Assembly (NCBI RefSeq): GCF_026626705.1
Contig: NZ_JAPNKC010000001.1
Location: 3,100,001 to 3,164,000, forward strand
DNA: 64,000 nt
Direction of reading: 5' to 3'
Source: Pyxidicoccus sp. MSG2
GTDB taxonomy: Bacteria; Myxococcota; Myxococcia; Myxococcales; Myxococcaceae
Shown: positions 1-8,938 of the stretch, piece by piece
Position numbering within the stretch: the first letter of the stretch is position 1
How the letters are laid out: each line of letters opens with the position of its first letter
Position numbers and translations under genes: made by a program
The notes under the pieces: model-generated
Database searches by the model: none
Seen by the model: the letters and a program-made list of their open reading frames with translations, nothing else
Told to the model about the DNA's origin: nothing

Positions 1-601
1 CCACACTGCCGGACACCGCTTCCTCGCCCGCCCGGCCGAACTCGGTGGCCCGCTGCGCCTCGCGCTGGATGGCCTCCACCCGCTTCGCCGCCGCCTTCGA
101 GGCCTCCTGGAGTTGCTGCGCCGCGAGCTGCGTCTCGTGCAGCGCCACCGCCTGCTGCCCCACCGCCTCGTTCTGCACCGACGCGGACTCGGTGAGGTTC
201 GTGGCGGCGGCCTCCAGTCGCTCGGACGAGGCGCGCAGCGCCAGCAGCATCGTGCGCAGCTGCGCCATCAGCGCCGAGAAGGAACCGGCGAGCTGGCCAA
301 TCTCGTCGTCCGAGCGCACCGTCAGCGTGCCGCGGAAGTCGCCCTCCGCCACCACGCGGGCCGTGGCGGCGGTCAGCTCGCGCAGGGGCGCCGTCAGCCG
401 GCGGATCAACGTGAAGACCACCGCCCCCGCGACCAGCGCGAGCGCGCCGTTCAGCAAGAAGAGCCAGAGCAGGGAGCCGAAGGAGAACGCCTCGGAGCCG
501 GACCGCAGCAGAGCCCCCGTGAGCGCCACGCTCACGGTGGTGAGGACGAAGATGACCAGGGAGATGGCCACCGACAAGCGCGCGGCAAGGCTGTGCGTCA
601 T
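1..601 (-). CDS. Methyl-accepting chemotaxis protein, partial (3' end outside window)
   Basis: The N-terminal 200 residues of a chemoreceptor, read leftwards off the window edge. Two membrane helices are visible at about residues 9-32 and 41-65, followed by a HAMP-like segment (RLTAPLRELTAATARVVAEG) and a long Ala/Gln/Glu-rich helix that would be the start of the signalling coiled coil. The loop between the two helices is only about nine residues, so there is essentially no periplasmic ligand-binding domain. Such receptors sense through the membrane or HAMP region, or through a partner. The start is the ATG at 601. The conserved hairpin tip that contacts CheA and CheW lies beyond the window, so the class cannot be fixed. 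Confidence 0.85.
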   Translation of the reverse strand, partial: MTHSLAARLSVAISLVIFVLTTVSVALTGALLRSGSEAFSFGSLLWLFLLNGALALVAGAVVFTLIRRLTAPLRELTAATARVVAEGDFRGTLTVRSDDEIGQLAGSFSALMAQLRTMLLALRASSERLEAAATNLTESASVQNEAVGQQAVALHETQLAAQQLQEASKAAAKRVEAIQREAQRATEFGRAGEEAVSGSV

Positions 602-830
602 TCGCTGCGAAGCCAAGGAGAGGGACACGAGGGGGAGCCGCCGAGCATACTCCGATCGGCACTCGGTTGTTGAGGGGTGCGCACTGAATTCACAGGTTGC
701 GTGGTGGTCTGAATGACCCTGGTGGACCCGACACGGCTCCACGGGTCGTCCCCTCCAAGGTGACGTTTGCGGTCGTCCGTGGATCGCAATCTTGCGCCCG
801 GACTCCGACACTGTCCGCGACGTTGGCTTG

Positions 831-857
831 ACGGGAGCGCGGCCCCTGCGCTCCCGT
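831..857. repeat. Perfect 10-bp inverted repeat just upstream of a start codon
   Basis: The arm ACGGGAGCGC at 831-840 is exactly complementary to GCGCTCCCGT at 848-857, with a 7-base loop. It ends seven bases before the ATG at 865, in the place where a ribosome-binding site should be. In RNA it would form a very stable GC hairpin next to the start codon. It could limit translation, be an operator, or shift the true start. Confidence 0.6.
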
Positions 858-864
858 GTGCGCC

Positions 865-1464
865 ATGCGCCTGCCCTCCCTGCTGTCGGCCATGGCCCTG
901 CTCGCCCTCACGCCTGGCAGGCTGCGGGCGGAGGAAGCGCAAGGCGAGGTCCGGGCGAAGGCGGAGCCCGCCCCCACGCCGCGCAACTTCGGCAACCTTC
1001 GCGTCGGAGGCTCCACGGCCAACGGCAACGGCCGGCCCGAGCTGTGCCTGGAGCTGTCGCCGGTGTCCTTCCTCTCCGTGGAAGGCTGTGGCACGGGCAG
1101 TGGATTCCTGCACGGAGACCCGGAGCCGGAGGTGGCGCACTTCCGCGCCAAGCTGCGGCTCCTGTCCTTCGACGCCGAGGGCTGGGGCACCCTCCAGCCC
1201 TTCCTCGCCGCCGGCATGGCCGAGGCGCAGGTGGGCGAGGACGACCCGGGCTTCCAGTTCAACGGCACGGACGCGCGCCGCGTGTCCACGACGGGGCCGG
1301 AAATGGGCGTGGGGCTGCGCTTCCTGCGCCCGCTGGCCTCCGGCTTCGAGCTGGTGGGCGACTTCAACCTGGGCATGGCCTGGCTGCCACATGCCCCGGA
1401 GCTGGTGAAGCCCCAGGACACGTGGCTGCCCTCGGCCAGTCTTTCCTTCGGCGTGGGCTTCTGA
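865..1464 (+). CDS. Small outer-membrane beta-barrel-like protein, exported
   Basis: A 199-residue protein with a signal peptide (basic n-region, hydrophobic LLSAMALLALTPG, cleavage near RLRAEE). The mature part alternates polar and hydrophobic residues, has repeated Gly-rich turns, and ends in an aromatic residue (LSFGVGF), the usual signature of an outer-membrane barrel C-terminus. I do not recognise a named family. The ATG at 865 is preferred because it begins the signal peptide directly. A GTG at 856 in the same frame lies inside the inverted repeat at 831-857. It converges on the PP2C gene with a 3-base gap. Confidence 0.7.
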   Translation: MRLPSLLSAMALLALTPGRLRAEEAQGEVRAKAEPAPTPRNFGNLRVGGSTANGNGRPELCLELSPVSFLSVEGCGTGSGFLHGDPEPEVAHFRAKLRLLSFDAEGWGTLQPFLAAGMAEAQVGEDDPGFQFNGTDARRVSTTGPEMGVGLRFLRPLASGFELVGDFNLGMAWLPHAPELVKPQDTWLPSASLSFGVGF

Positions 1465-1467
1465 AGC

Positions 1468-2211
1468 TCACGCGTCCGCGACGCGCAGCACCACGGCGGT
1501 GATGTTGTCCTTTCCACCGGCCTCGTACGCATCCGCGACAAGCGCGTCAGCCACCTCGCGCGCCGAGGACAGCGTCAGCCGCCGCAGCAGTCCCTCCATG
1601 CCCAGCGGCTCGTAGAGTCCGTCCGAGCACAGCAGGAACACGTCCCCGGGCTCCGGGCGCAGCCGCTGCACCGTGGGCTCCGCGTTGTCCGTGCCCAACG
1701 CGCGGGTGATGAGGTGCCGCCAGTTGCCCGAGCCGCCCGGCGGCTCCATGCCCGCGTCGCGCAGCTCCTCGATGAGCGAGTGGTCCCGCGTCAGCATCTC
1801 CAGCTTCCCCGCGCGCAGCCGGTACAGCCGGCTGTCACCCACGTGGGCCACGGCCGCGCCGTGCTCGCTCACCGCCAGGGCCACCACCGTGGAGGCCATC
1901 TCCCTCAGGCGGCCCACGCGCTGCGCCTGCAGGTTGCGCTGCGCCAGCGCCGAGCACGCCGACAACAGGTTCTCCTCCCGGCTGCGCCCCGGGTCCGGCA
2001 CCGTGGGCCACGTGGAGTCCCGGTCCTGCTCCAGGCGCAGGCCGAAGCCCACGAAGGTGTCCACCACACAACGGCTGGCGACCTCTCCACCCTCCTGTCC
2101 GCCCAGCCCGTCCGCAACGACGAACAGCCCCAACTCCGGCAGGACGCAGTACGCGTCCTCGTTGTGCGGCCGCCGGCCAATGTGGCTCTGTCCCGCGCTG
2201 TCCATTCTCAT
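1468..2211 (-). CDS. PP2C-family serine/threonine protein phosphatase
   Basis: A 247-residue soluble single-domain phosphatase that removes phosphate from Ser/Thr using two metal ions. All PP2C motifs are present: RPHNEDAY near the N-terminus, VVADGLGG, the VGDSRLYR strand, LCSDGLYE and the final GGKDNITAVVL. The ATG at 2211 is chosen because a clear GAGGAG ribosome site lies just upstream and the protein then begins at the usual family position. The frame stays open for a further 85 codons upstream, but those codons do not resemble the family. Bacterial PP2C enzymes of this size usually reverse Hanks-type kinases; the kinase at 40405 is in this window but too far away to be assigned as its partner. 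Confidence 0.93.
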   Translation of the reverse strand: MRMDSAGQSHIGRRPHNEDAYCVLPELGLFVVADGLGGQEGGEVASRCVVDTFVGFGLRLEQDRDSTWPTVPDPGRSREENLLSACSALAQRNLQAQRVGRLREMASTVVALAVSEHGAAVAHVGDSRLYRLRAGKLEMLTRDHSLIEELRDAGMEPPGGSGNWRHLITRALGTDNAEPTVQRLRPEPGDVFLLCSDGLYEPLGMEGLLRRLTLSSAREVADALVADAYEAGGKDNITAVVLRVADA

Positions 2212-2594
2212 GACTCCTCCTCGGGCCTCTCCCCAGCAAGCGGGAGGCCAGCGCCCGCTCCCCCGGTCGGGCTCTGGAACGGATACCTCCGTTCGGGCGC
2301 TCCTGGAGTGTGAGTGCCACAGGACCCCGACATCCAGGCCCCACCCGTTCGATGGCCGACGCTGCAAGCGCCTTCCATCCATCAACGCGCACCCCAGCGT
2401 GGGGTCGCCACCCCACACCGTGGGAGCCGGCCTGGAATTGAACACCTGAACGGAATGACGGCACACCTGATCGACTCGATGGAGCCCGGCACTCCCCGGA
2501 CGACGGCGAATCAGCGGAGGCGCCCTGGCAACTTTCCTGGCGACCGCGCGACAATCCGGATGCGGCCACTCGTGCGTGCCGCGTGGGGTGCCCG
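2212..2594. other. 383-bp divergent intergenic region with nested hairpins
   Basis: No coding signal is convincing here. It separates the divergent PP2C and acidic-protein genes and so should hold both promoters. At 2392-2424 there are three overlapping, mutually exclusive small stems: CCCCA/TGGGG (2392-2404), GTGGGGT/ACCCCAC (2399-2416) and CCCAC/GTGGG (2412-2424). I could not identify convincing -35 and -10 boxes. Confidence 0.5.
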
Positions 2595-3602
2595 ATGTCC
2601 TCCATCCGTCGCGTACTGTCTGGCATCTCCTCCTCCATCTCCCGCGCCCGGCTGGACGTGGAGACGGAGCCCGTCACGCCGCTCACCCCGCGCGAGCCGC
2701 TGCAGCCGGTGGAGCACGTGCGGCGCGGCTTCTCCGACCAGAGCGACTTCCAGGTGGAAGGCGAGGACCCGGGCGCGTCGCTCGCCGCGGACGCGTCCGA
2801 CTTCACGGGCCGCGCCTCGTCGTCCGGGCCCACGCCGGAGCAGCTCCGTGTGTTCTCCGGGGAGAGCTCCTTCGAGGCGGCGGGCACGCGCTCGCGCTAT
2901 GCGCAGATGCTGGGCTCGCAGCTGCCGTCGTCGCTGGGCGCGCCCCAGGAGCGCTCGGGCGGCATGTCGCCGGTGTCGGGAGGCCGGGGCCGGGGCGTGG
3001 ACGCGCCGGACATGGATGACCTGCTGTCGCCCGACGCGGCCGCGTGGGAGCTGCAGAACCTGGACACCTCCACGCCCAGCGTGGTGGAGCCGGAGGACCT
3101 GCTCTTCATGCTGGACCCGCCCGGCTCCGCGGGCCCCGCGGACCCCGTGCTCGAGCTGGGCCTGGACGACATCTTCGAGGACGGGCCGGCCGGCATCTCC
3201 GGCGCGAGCGCCGCGACGCCCCAGGCCATGGACTCCGTCGACGCCATCGACGACGCCGGGATGGACGCGCTGGACGACGCCACCCACGTCCCGCCCGAGT
3301 TCCTGGACCCCGCCGTGAGGCCCGCCGGTCCGGACGAGTTCCTCGCGGACACGAACGACCTGGGCTCGATGGTGCCGGAGGAGCCCTCGGTGGGTGACGC
3401 GGCCCTGGCCGGAGTGCTGGCTCCGCTCGTCGCCAGCCCCGCCGCCGCCAGCGCGCCGGTGTCCGCGGCGCTCGCGTCCCAGGGCGTGGAGGCGGTGGCG
3501 GATACGTTCGAAGTGGAGCCGCCGGCCCAGGCCACCGTCGACCTGGACGCCGCCGCGTCGGGTGAGCCCGCGGCCCAGCCGTCCGTGACGACCGAGAGCT
3601 GA
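2595..3602 (+). CDS. Acidic, low-complexity hypothetical protein
   Basis: A protein of 335 residues, very rich in Asp, Glu, Ala, Pro and Ser, with no signal peptide and no membrane segment. The first 20 residues (MSSIRRVLSGISSSISRAR) form a basic amphipathic stretch; the rest looks largely disordered, with short acidic patches such as LELGLDDIFEDG and DAIDDAGMDALDD. I do not recognise a family. The ATG at 2595 is preferred to a GTG at 2583, although neither has a strong ribosome site. The strong G/C bias at third positions supports real coding. It ends five bases before the convergent gene at 3607. Confidence 0.7.
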   Translation: MSSIRRVLSGISSSISRARLDVETEPVTPLTPREPLQPVEHVRRGFSDQSDFQVEGEDPGASLAADASDFTGRASSSGPTPEQLRVFSGESSFEAAGTRSRYAQMLGSQLPSSLGAPQERSGGMSPVSGGRGRGVDAPDMDDLLSPDAAAWELQNLDTSTPSVVEPEDLLFMLDPPGSAGPADPVLELGLDDIFEDGPAGISGASAATPQAMDSVDAIDDAGMDALDDATHVPPEFLDPAVRPAGPDEFLADTNDLGSMVPEEPSVGDAALAGVLAPLVASPAAASAPVSAALASQGVEAVADTFEVEPPAQATVDLDAAASGEPAAQPSVTTES

Positions 3603-3606
3603 ACCC

Positions 3607-4905
3607 TCAGGGGGCCTTGCGGTCGGCCAGCGCCGCGTCGAGCTGCGCCTGGGCCTCGTCCACGTCGTGGGTGAGCTCGCGCACGTAGCGCATGCGCTCC
3701 TCGCTCTGCCACTCGGCGGGGGAGAAGGTGGAGGTGGCGTACTCGCTCGTCGTGTGGACGTAGCCGCGCAGGCTGGTCATCAGCTCGCGGTCCGGGTCTC
3801 CCGACTCCTTGAGGAGGAAGCCCTCCACGTCGCGCAGCTTCAGCGGGAAGGTGGGCACCTCGTCCAGCACGAGCTTGCCGAAGACGGTGAGCTTCACCTC
3901 CTGCTGCCCCTCCTTCAGCTCCTCGTTGAAGGACACGTGCGCGAAGGGCACGCCGCTCTCGTCGTCCACGCGGCCCGCCACCACGTACCGTCCGGCCTTG
4001 CGGACCTGAATCCCGAGATAGAGCTGGAGTGAGCCCGCCTCCACCACCTCGCGCACCCGGCCGGTGAACAGCGCCGGCGGCGACGGGGTGTAGAGGATGT
4101 CGAAGAAGGCCGAGCCCTCGGACTGGCCCGAGCTCACGCGCACGTCGACGCGCAGCGTGCCGGAGAACATCGGGAAGCCCTGCTTCGACGGCTGGAGCTT
4201 GCCGGTGAAGATGCCGTCGCCCGCGAGCGAATCACCCCCGGCGCCGCTGTCCACGAAGGCCAGCGGCACCGCGGCCGCCGCCACGCCGCCCGTCATGTGC
4301 TCGGCCTCGTGCGCGGTGGCGGACACCACCTGGCAGGGCCTGGGCGCGTGCTGTGCGTCCTCACAGGAGACGAAGAAATGCACCGTCTCGTCACCGACGA
4401 CGAAGACGCGGTCCTGCTTCAGCTTCAGCTGCACGTCCTGATTGTCGCGGCTCAGCGGGCGCGTGCGCTCCGGCTCCGCCAGGTCCATCTGGTCCGGCTG
4501 CTCGCGGCCGGGGCGCGAGTCCGGCGGGTAGCGCGTGGCGGACACGTACGTGTCCAGCGTGCGCTTCGCCCGCTCCAGCCGCTGCTCCCACAGCGTGCGC
4601 CGCGCCTCGCGCTCGGCGTCCTGCGAATCCGTCGCACCCGCCTGCGCGGCGCCTGGCGCCCGAGGTGCTTCGTGTGCCGCCCTGCCCTGCTCACCGGCGA
4701 ACCTGCCGGGAGCTTCCGGCGGCCCACCGGCACGCGCCGCCTCGTCCGGAGACGAGGAGGCGCGCTCGGTGGACGACGGGCTGGCACCGCCACCTCCCGT
4801 CCACCACCACCCGAGCAGACCCAACGCAACGGGGATGAAGACGACGGCCCACCGGGCGCGGCGGGAGCGGGAAACAGGAGGAGGGACGGTGCCAGGAGCA
4901 GTCAT
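3607..4905 (-). CDS. Membrane-anchored periplasmic protein (choice-of-anchor X-like)
   Basis: A 432-residue protein with a short basic N-terminus, one membrane helix at about 19-37 (WAVVFIPVALGLLGWWW) and a Ser/Pro/Ala-rich linker to about residue 100. The globular region that follows is beta-rich, with a motif DSLAGDGIFTGKL like the calcium-loop region of choice-of-anchor X domains. The C-terminus is a charged helix. It should face the periplasm or the cell surface. The gene starts 21 bases after the stop of the secreted protein at 4927-5811 on the same strand, so the two are probably co-transcribed. Function unknown; the domain call rests on motif memory only. Confidence 0.65.
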   Translation of the reverse strand: MTAPGTVPPPVSRSRRARWAVVFIPVALGLLGWWWTGGGGASPSSTERASSSPDEAARAGGPPEAPGRFAGEQGRAAHEAPRAPGAAQAGATDSQDAEREARRTLWEQRLERAKRTLDTYVSATRYPPDSRPGREQPDQMDLAEPERTRPLSRDNQDVQLKLKQDRVFVVGDETVHFFVSCEDAQHAPRPCQVVSATAHEAEHMTGGVAAAAVPLAFVDSGAGGDSLAGDGIFTGKLQPSKQGFPMFSGTLRVDVRVSSGQSEGSAFFDILYTPSPPALFTGRVREVVEAGSLQLYLGIQVRKAGRYVVAGRVDDESGVPFAHVSFNEELKEGQQEVKLTVFGKLVLDEVPTFPLKLRDVEGFLLKESGDPDRELMTSLRGYVHTTSEYATSTFSPAEWQSEERMRYVRELTHDVDEAQAQLDAALADRKAP

Positions 4906-4926
4906 ATCGCTTCTTGGAAACGGGGC

Positions 4927-5811
4927 TCAGCGAGCGTAGTTCACCATGTCCTCGCGGACCTTGGCGACGATGCCACCCCAGTTGCCGTTGGCGTAGTGGT
5001 TGTACGCCTCGCCGTCATCGCGCAGCTGCACGGAGTGGTAGCTCCACTTCGCCTTGCCGTCGCTGCACGCGGCGGTGCCGGTGTTGAGCGTGCCGCCGCA
5101 GAACCAGTCACCGGGGTTGCACTGCGAGCTGCCCGAGCTGCCGGACACGCCACCGGTCGAGTGGTAGGACACGGCCTCGTCGTCCTGGCCCGGGAGGATG
5201 CCCGAGTACAGCGTGCCCTTGGAGCCCGCGAAGTTGTAGAACCAGATGTTGCGCGTGGTGTTGTGGTTGTACATGGCGCGCGCCGTCGTAGTGACCAGGT
5301 CGCTCACCAGCGGCTCGCTGACCGCCCACTCACCCACGTCCGCCAGCTCGCTGCCGCCGCCCGCGCCAGACGCCACGTCCACCCACTTGATGTTCCAGCC
5401 CGTCTGCGTGGTGCCGTCCGTGTTGCCGCACACGCCGCTGGCGTTGGGGGTCGCGTTCTTCTTGTAGCGCGCCGAGCCGCCGTACAGCGACAGCGCGTAG
5501 CCAATCTGCAGATCACCCGCGCTGTGCGCGGCGATGAAGCACCAGTTCGCGCCGGTGCAGAAGCAGTCCAGCGCGTCACGGATACGATAGTTCTCGCCGC
5601 CAACGCGCTGCGTCCCGTTCCAGTTGACGGCCTTCTTGTTCACACCGGCCGCGGTGCCGGACGGGCCCCAGTAGCTGAAGTCGTTGTAGTTGCCGGCCTG
5701 CGTCGAACCACCGTTACGGCCGTGAATCCACAGCGAGTAGTTGGTGGCGGCGGCCTCCGTGCCCGCCAGCAACGTGGCGGCGGCTACGGCCATACCGATG
5801 AAGTTCTTCAT
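4927..5811 (-). CDS. Secreted protein with a lipase-like Ala-His-Ser-Ala-Gly motif
   Basis: A 294-residue exported protein: signal peptide MKNFIGMAVAAATLLAG with cleavage near TEAAATN. The mature part is rich in Gly, Asn, Trp and Tyr, typical of secreted enzymes. An early SLWIHGRNGGS resembles the HG oxyanion loop of lipases, and WCFIAAHSAGDLQIGYA around residues 109-125 resembles a nucleophile elbow. Several Cys residues (CFC, CGN, CNPGDWFC) suggest disulfides. The ATG at 5811 starts the signal peptide directly. An alpha/beta-hydrolase assignment is plausible but not secure, because the acid and histidine of the triad cannot be placed with certainty. Likely operon with the anchored protein downstream. 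Confidence 0.7.
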   Translation of the reverse strand: MKNFIGMAVAAATLLAGTEAAATNYSLWIHGRNGGSTQAGNYNDFSYWGPSGTAAGVNKKAVNWNGTQRVGGENYRIRDALDCFCTGANWCFIAAHSAGDLQIGYALSLYGGSARYKKNATPNASGVCGNTDGTTQTGWNIKWVDVASGAGGGSELADVGEWAVSEPLVSDLVTTTARAMYNHNTTRNIWFYNFAGSKGTLYSGILPGQDDEAVSYHSTGGVSGSSGSSQCNPGDWFCGGTLNTGTAACSDGKAKWSYHSVQLRDDGEAYNHYANGNWGGIVAKVREDMVNYAR

Positions 5812-5999
5812 ATTGAGCGCCTCGCTCCGAGATGAGGGAAGACCTCGCACGGTGGGGGACCGGGCGGGGAAGCGCACACTCTAGGACGTCGGGCTGTAAA
5901 AGGTCGAGATCACGGAAATCTTGAAGTGAAGGGAAGAACTGACACGTCGCGTCACAGAGTGACGCTGACGCACCAGGGCCATGACCGCGTGCAGCAGCG

Positions 6000-7118
6000 T
6001 CAGCGCGTGGCGATGACGTGACGCTCCAAACGGGCGAGGGCGTCGGGGAGATTCACGCGGCCCAACCCCAGACGGAAGTGGTTGCCGGGGAAGTCGTAGA
6101 CGTCGCCGGGCAACAGCAGCACGCCCTCGCGCTCGACGAGCTCTTCGGTGAAGCGGGCCACGGGCGTGTCGCGCAACAGGCGAGGGAAGGCCACGCTGCC
6201 GGCGCGCGGGCGCACCCAGCGGAAGGTGTCCGCGTGGCGCGCGAAGAAGGCGTCCAGCAGCGCGAGGTTGGAAGCGAGGATGCCGCGGCTGCGCGCGAGC
6301 ACCTGCTCCTTCGCGCGCAGGGCGATGAGCGCGAGCACCTCGCTGGGGGCGCTGTTGCAGATGGTGGTGTAGTCCTTGAAGGCCATGCACCGGCGCAGCA
6401 CGTCCGCGTCGCGGCAGGCGAGCCACCCCACGCGCAGCCCCGCCAGCCCCATCGCCTTGGACATGACGCCCAGGCTGATGCCGCGCGGCGTGCGCTCCGC
6501 GGCGGAGGGCAGCGTGTCGCGCGCGTCGTACTCCAGCAGGCGGTACACCTCGTCGGACAGGAGGTGGATGCCGCGCTCGTCGGCCAGCGCGCACAGCGCA
6601 TCGAACGTCGCGCGGTCCGGCAGCGCGCCGGTGGGGTTGTGCGGGAAGTTCACCACCAAGAGGCGCGTGTCCGGCCGCAGCGCGCGGCGGAGGGCGTCCA
6701 GGTCCAACGCCCAGCCGTCCTCCTCGCGCAGCGGGAGCAGCGTCACCTCCGCGCCCGTGGCGCGCGCGACTTCGTAGAGGGACTGGTAGCCCGGCCAGGT
6801 GACGACGGCGTGCGTGCCCGGGCCCAGCAGCACGTTCATCAGCACGAAGACGGCTTCCTGCGCCCCGGCGAAGGTGAGCACGTCCTCCGCCGCGAGGCCC
6901 GGGTAGAGCGCGGCGAGCTCCTGCTTCAGGACGGGCAGGCCGGTGGATTCCGTATAGCCCAGCGTCAGCCCCTCCCAGCGGGCCAGGGCGTCCGGGTCGG
7001 CGAGCGCCAGCAAGTCCTTCAGCCGCCAGCCCTCGAGGTCCGACGAGCACAGCAGGTAGGGCGCGGAGAACTCGTACCGCGCGAAGTACCGCTCCAGCTT
7101 GAAGTCGGGGATGCGCAT
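6000..7118 (-). CDS. PLP-dependent class I/II aminotransferase
   Basis: A 372-residue fold-type I enzyme that would move amino groups using pyridoxal phosphate. It shows NFPHNPTG (cofactor and carboxylate contacts), LLSDEVYR (Asp binding the pyridine nitrogen), and SKAMGLAGLRVGW, whose Lys is the expected Schiff-base residue. The C-terminal RLGLGR carries the Arg that usually binds the substrate carboxylate. The start at 7118 (MRIPDFKLERYF) follows a GAGGCGAG ribosome site and matches the usual N-terminus; open sequence further upstream is not family-like. Substrate specificity cannot be read from the sequence. It is monocistronic and divergent from the gene at 7324. Confidence 0.93.
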   Translation of the reverse strand: MRIPDFKLERYFARYEFSAPYLLCSSDLEGWRLKDLLALADPDALARWEGLTLGYTESTGLPVLKQELAALYPGLAAEDVLTFAGAQEAVFVLMNVLLGPGTHAVVTWPGYQSLYEVARATGAEVTLLPLREEDGWALDLDALRRALRPDTRLLVVNFPHNPTGALPDRATFDALCALADERGIHLLSDEVYRLLEYDARDTLPSAAERTPRGISLGVMSKAMGLAGLRVGWLACRDADVLRRCMAFKDYTTICNSAPSEVLALIALRAKEQVLARSRGILASNLALLDAFFARHADTFRWVRPRAGSVAFPRLLRDTPVARFTEELVEREGVLLLPGDVYDFPGNHFRLGLGRVNLPDALARLERHVIATR

Positions 7119-7323
7119 GGCTCGCCTCTCTGCCCTCTCCGGGGCCGGGCGTCCAGCGGCCTTGCGATGCGCCGCCACTGTCCCCGGGGCGGGGATTGGC
7201 CTGCACCGGGGCCCGTGCCGTCCGGGCAGGCGAGCGGCCTCGGAAGCCGCGCGGGGGGAGGACGGCGCCGGCCGATGCATAGCTTGAGTCGCGTCCTCCT
7301 GAAGCCCACTCGTGGGAGCCTGC

Positions 7324-7797
7324 ATGCCGACGCTCGACATCCCCATCAAACTGTTGGACCCGGACGGCGGTTGGGTCAACGCCCCGGTCCATGTCTCGGA
7401 GCTGGATGAGCTGCCCGTCCTCCTCCACTTCTTCACCATGAAGGACGCCCAGACGCTCTCGGACTTCGATGAGCTGAAGCGCTTCATCGGAGAGTTCTCC
7501 CCGCGCGGCCTGCGCGTCATCAGCGTGGACGTCACGCACTCCGAGAAGGAGCTGCGCGACACCAACGCGGTGGAGGCCTTCGCGCTGAAGCACGACCTCA
7601 CCCACCCCATCGCCGTGGACGACGGCTCCATGGCCCAGGCCTACGGCGTGACGCAGACGCCGGCGTGGCTCGTGTTCGACGCGGACTCGGGCCGGCTGCG
7701 CCACCACTTCACCGGACGCAACGGCGCGCACCACGTGCGCCAGGTGCTGGACCGCTTCACGCGGTACGACACCTCGGCCGCCGCTCCCGGGCCCTGA
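7324..7797 (+). CDS. Thioredoxin-fold protein lacking all cysteines
   Basis: A 157-residue protein with the core of a TlpA/redoxin-like thioredoxin fold: a strand LPVLLHFFTMKDAQ where a CxxC motif would be expected, RVISVDVTHSEKE, and the cis-proline loop AYGVTQTPAWLVFD. There is no cysteine anywhere in the protein, so it cannot do thiol-disulfide chemistry and probably binds or scaffolds. No signal peptide is visible. The ATG at 7324 follows GGGAG. It is the first gene of a same-strand run with the SDR (40-bp gap) and the hemerythrin. Confidence 0.82.
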   Translation: MPTLDIPIKLLDPDGGWVNAPVHVSELDELPVLLHFFTMKDAQTLSDFDELKRFIGEFSPRGLRVISVDVTHSEKELRDTNAVEAFALKHDLTHPIAVDDGSMAQAYGVTQTPAWLVFDADSGRLRHHFTGRNGAHHVRQVLDRFTRYDTSAAAPGP

Positions 7798-7837
7798 CGC
7801 CCGCGCCTTCGCGCACCCGCCACACGGAGAACCGCAC

Positions 7838-8884
7838 ATGGCAGATCGCCGCAAGGACAAGGACGCCTCCCGCATTTCCCTGGGGACGCTGGCCGCGGCC
7901 GGTGTCGGCGCGGCCCTGGGACTGCGCAGGATGATGAAGCCGCGCTTCCGGTTCGCCGGCCGCACGGTGCTCGTCACCGGCGGCTCGCGGGGGCTGGGGC
8001 TGGTGCTGGCGCGCCAGTTGCTGAAGGAAGGGGCGCGGGTGGCCATCTGCGCCCGCGAGGAAACCACGCTGGAGCGCGCGCGTGAGGAGCTGGAGCGCGG
8101 CGGCGGCGAGGTGCTGGCCATTCCCTGCGACGTGAGAGACCAGGTGCAGGTGGAGGCCATGGTGGCCACCATCCACGAGCGCTTCGGCGTGGTGGACGTC
8201 CTCATCAACAACGCGGGCGTCATCCAGGTGGGCCCGCTGGAGTCGATGACGCTGGAGGACTTCCGCGAGTCCATGGACACGCACCTGTGGGCGCCGCTGT
8301 ACACGACACTGGCGGTGCTGCCGGAGATGAAGCGGCGTGGCTCGGGCCGCATCGTCAACATCGCCTCCGTGGGCGGCAGGGTGAGCATCCCCCACCTGGT
8401 GCCGTACGCGGCGAGCAAGTTCGCGCTGGTGGGGCTGTCGGACGGGATGCGCGCCGAGCTGCGGCAGGACGGCATCCTGGTGACGACGGTGTGCCCCGGC
8501 CTGCTGCGCACGGGCAGCCCGCGCAACTCCTGGTTCAAGGGCAACCACGAGGCGGAGTACGCGTGGTTCACATTGGGGGACTCCATTCCCTTCATGTCCA
8601 TGAGCGCGGAGACGGCGGCGCGCAGAATCCTCGGGGCCTGCCAGCGCGGTGACGCGGAGGCCCTCGTCGGCCTGCCGGCGAAGCTGGGCGCACTGGGCCG
8701 GACACTGGCGCCCAACCTGACGGCGACAGTCTCCGCCTTCGTCAACCGCGCCCTGCCACAGGACAGCAACCCGGACCGCGTCCGGGGCAACGAGAGCGAG
8801 ACACCCCTCACCCAGTCCTGGCTCACCGAGCTGACGCGCCGCGCGGCCGAGCGCAACAACGAGAACGAGGTCCCCCTCCATTGA
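7838..8884 (+). CDS. Short-chain dehydrogenase/reductase
   Basis: A 348-residue NAD(P)-dependent oxidoreductase. The Rossmann glycine motif TGGSRGLG lies near residues 47-54, NNAG near 128, and the catalytic YAASK follows the conserved IASVGG strand, so the Ser-Tyr-Lys centre is intact. A hydrophobic N-terminal stretch (ISLGTLAAAGVGAALGL) may anchor it weakly to the membrane. A C-terminal extension of roughly 90 residues goes beyond the classical 250-residue SDR core. Arg right after the glycine motif hints at NADP. It sits between a thioredoxin-fold gene and a hemerythrin, which suggests a small redox or stress unit. Confidence 0.93.
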   Translation: MADRRKDKDASRISLGTLAAAGVGAALGLRRMMKPRFRFAGRTVLVTGGSRGLGLVLARQLLKEGARVAICAREETTLERAREELERGGGEVLAIPCDVRDQVQVEAMVATIHERFGVVDVLINNAGVIQVGPLESMTLEDFRESMDTHLWAPLYTTLAVLPEMKRRGSGRIVNIASVGGRVSIPHLVPYAASKFALVGLSDGMRAELRQDGILVTTVCPGLLRTGSPRNSWFKGNHEAEYAWFTLGDSIPFMSMSAETAARRILGACQRGDAEALVGLPAKLGALGRTLAPNLTATVSAFVNRALPQDSNPDRVRGNESETPLTQSWLTELTRRAAERNNENEVPLH

Positions 8885-8938
8885 GGCCCCTCACCCGCCC
8901 CGCCGCCCACCCAACCCCGAACACGATGGGAGCCATGG

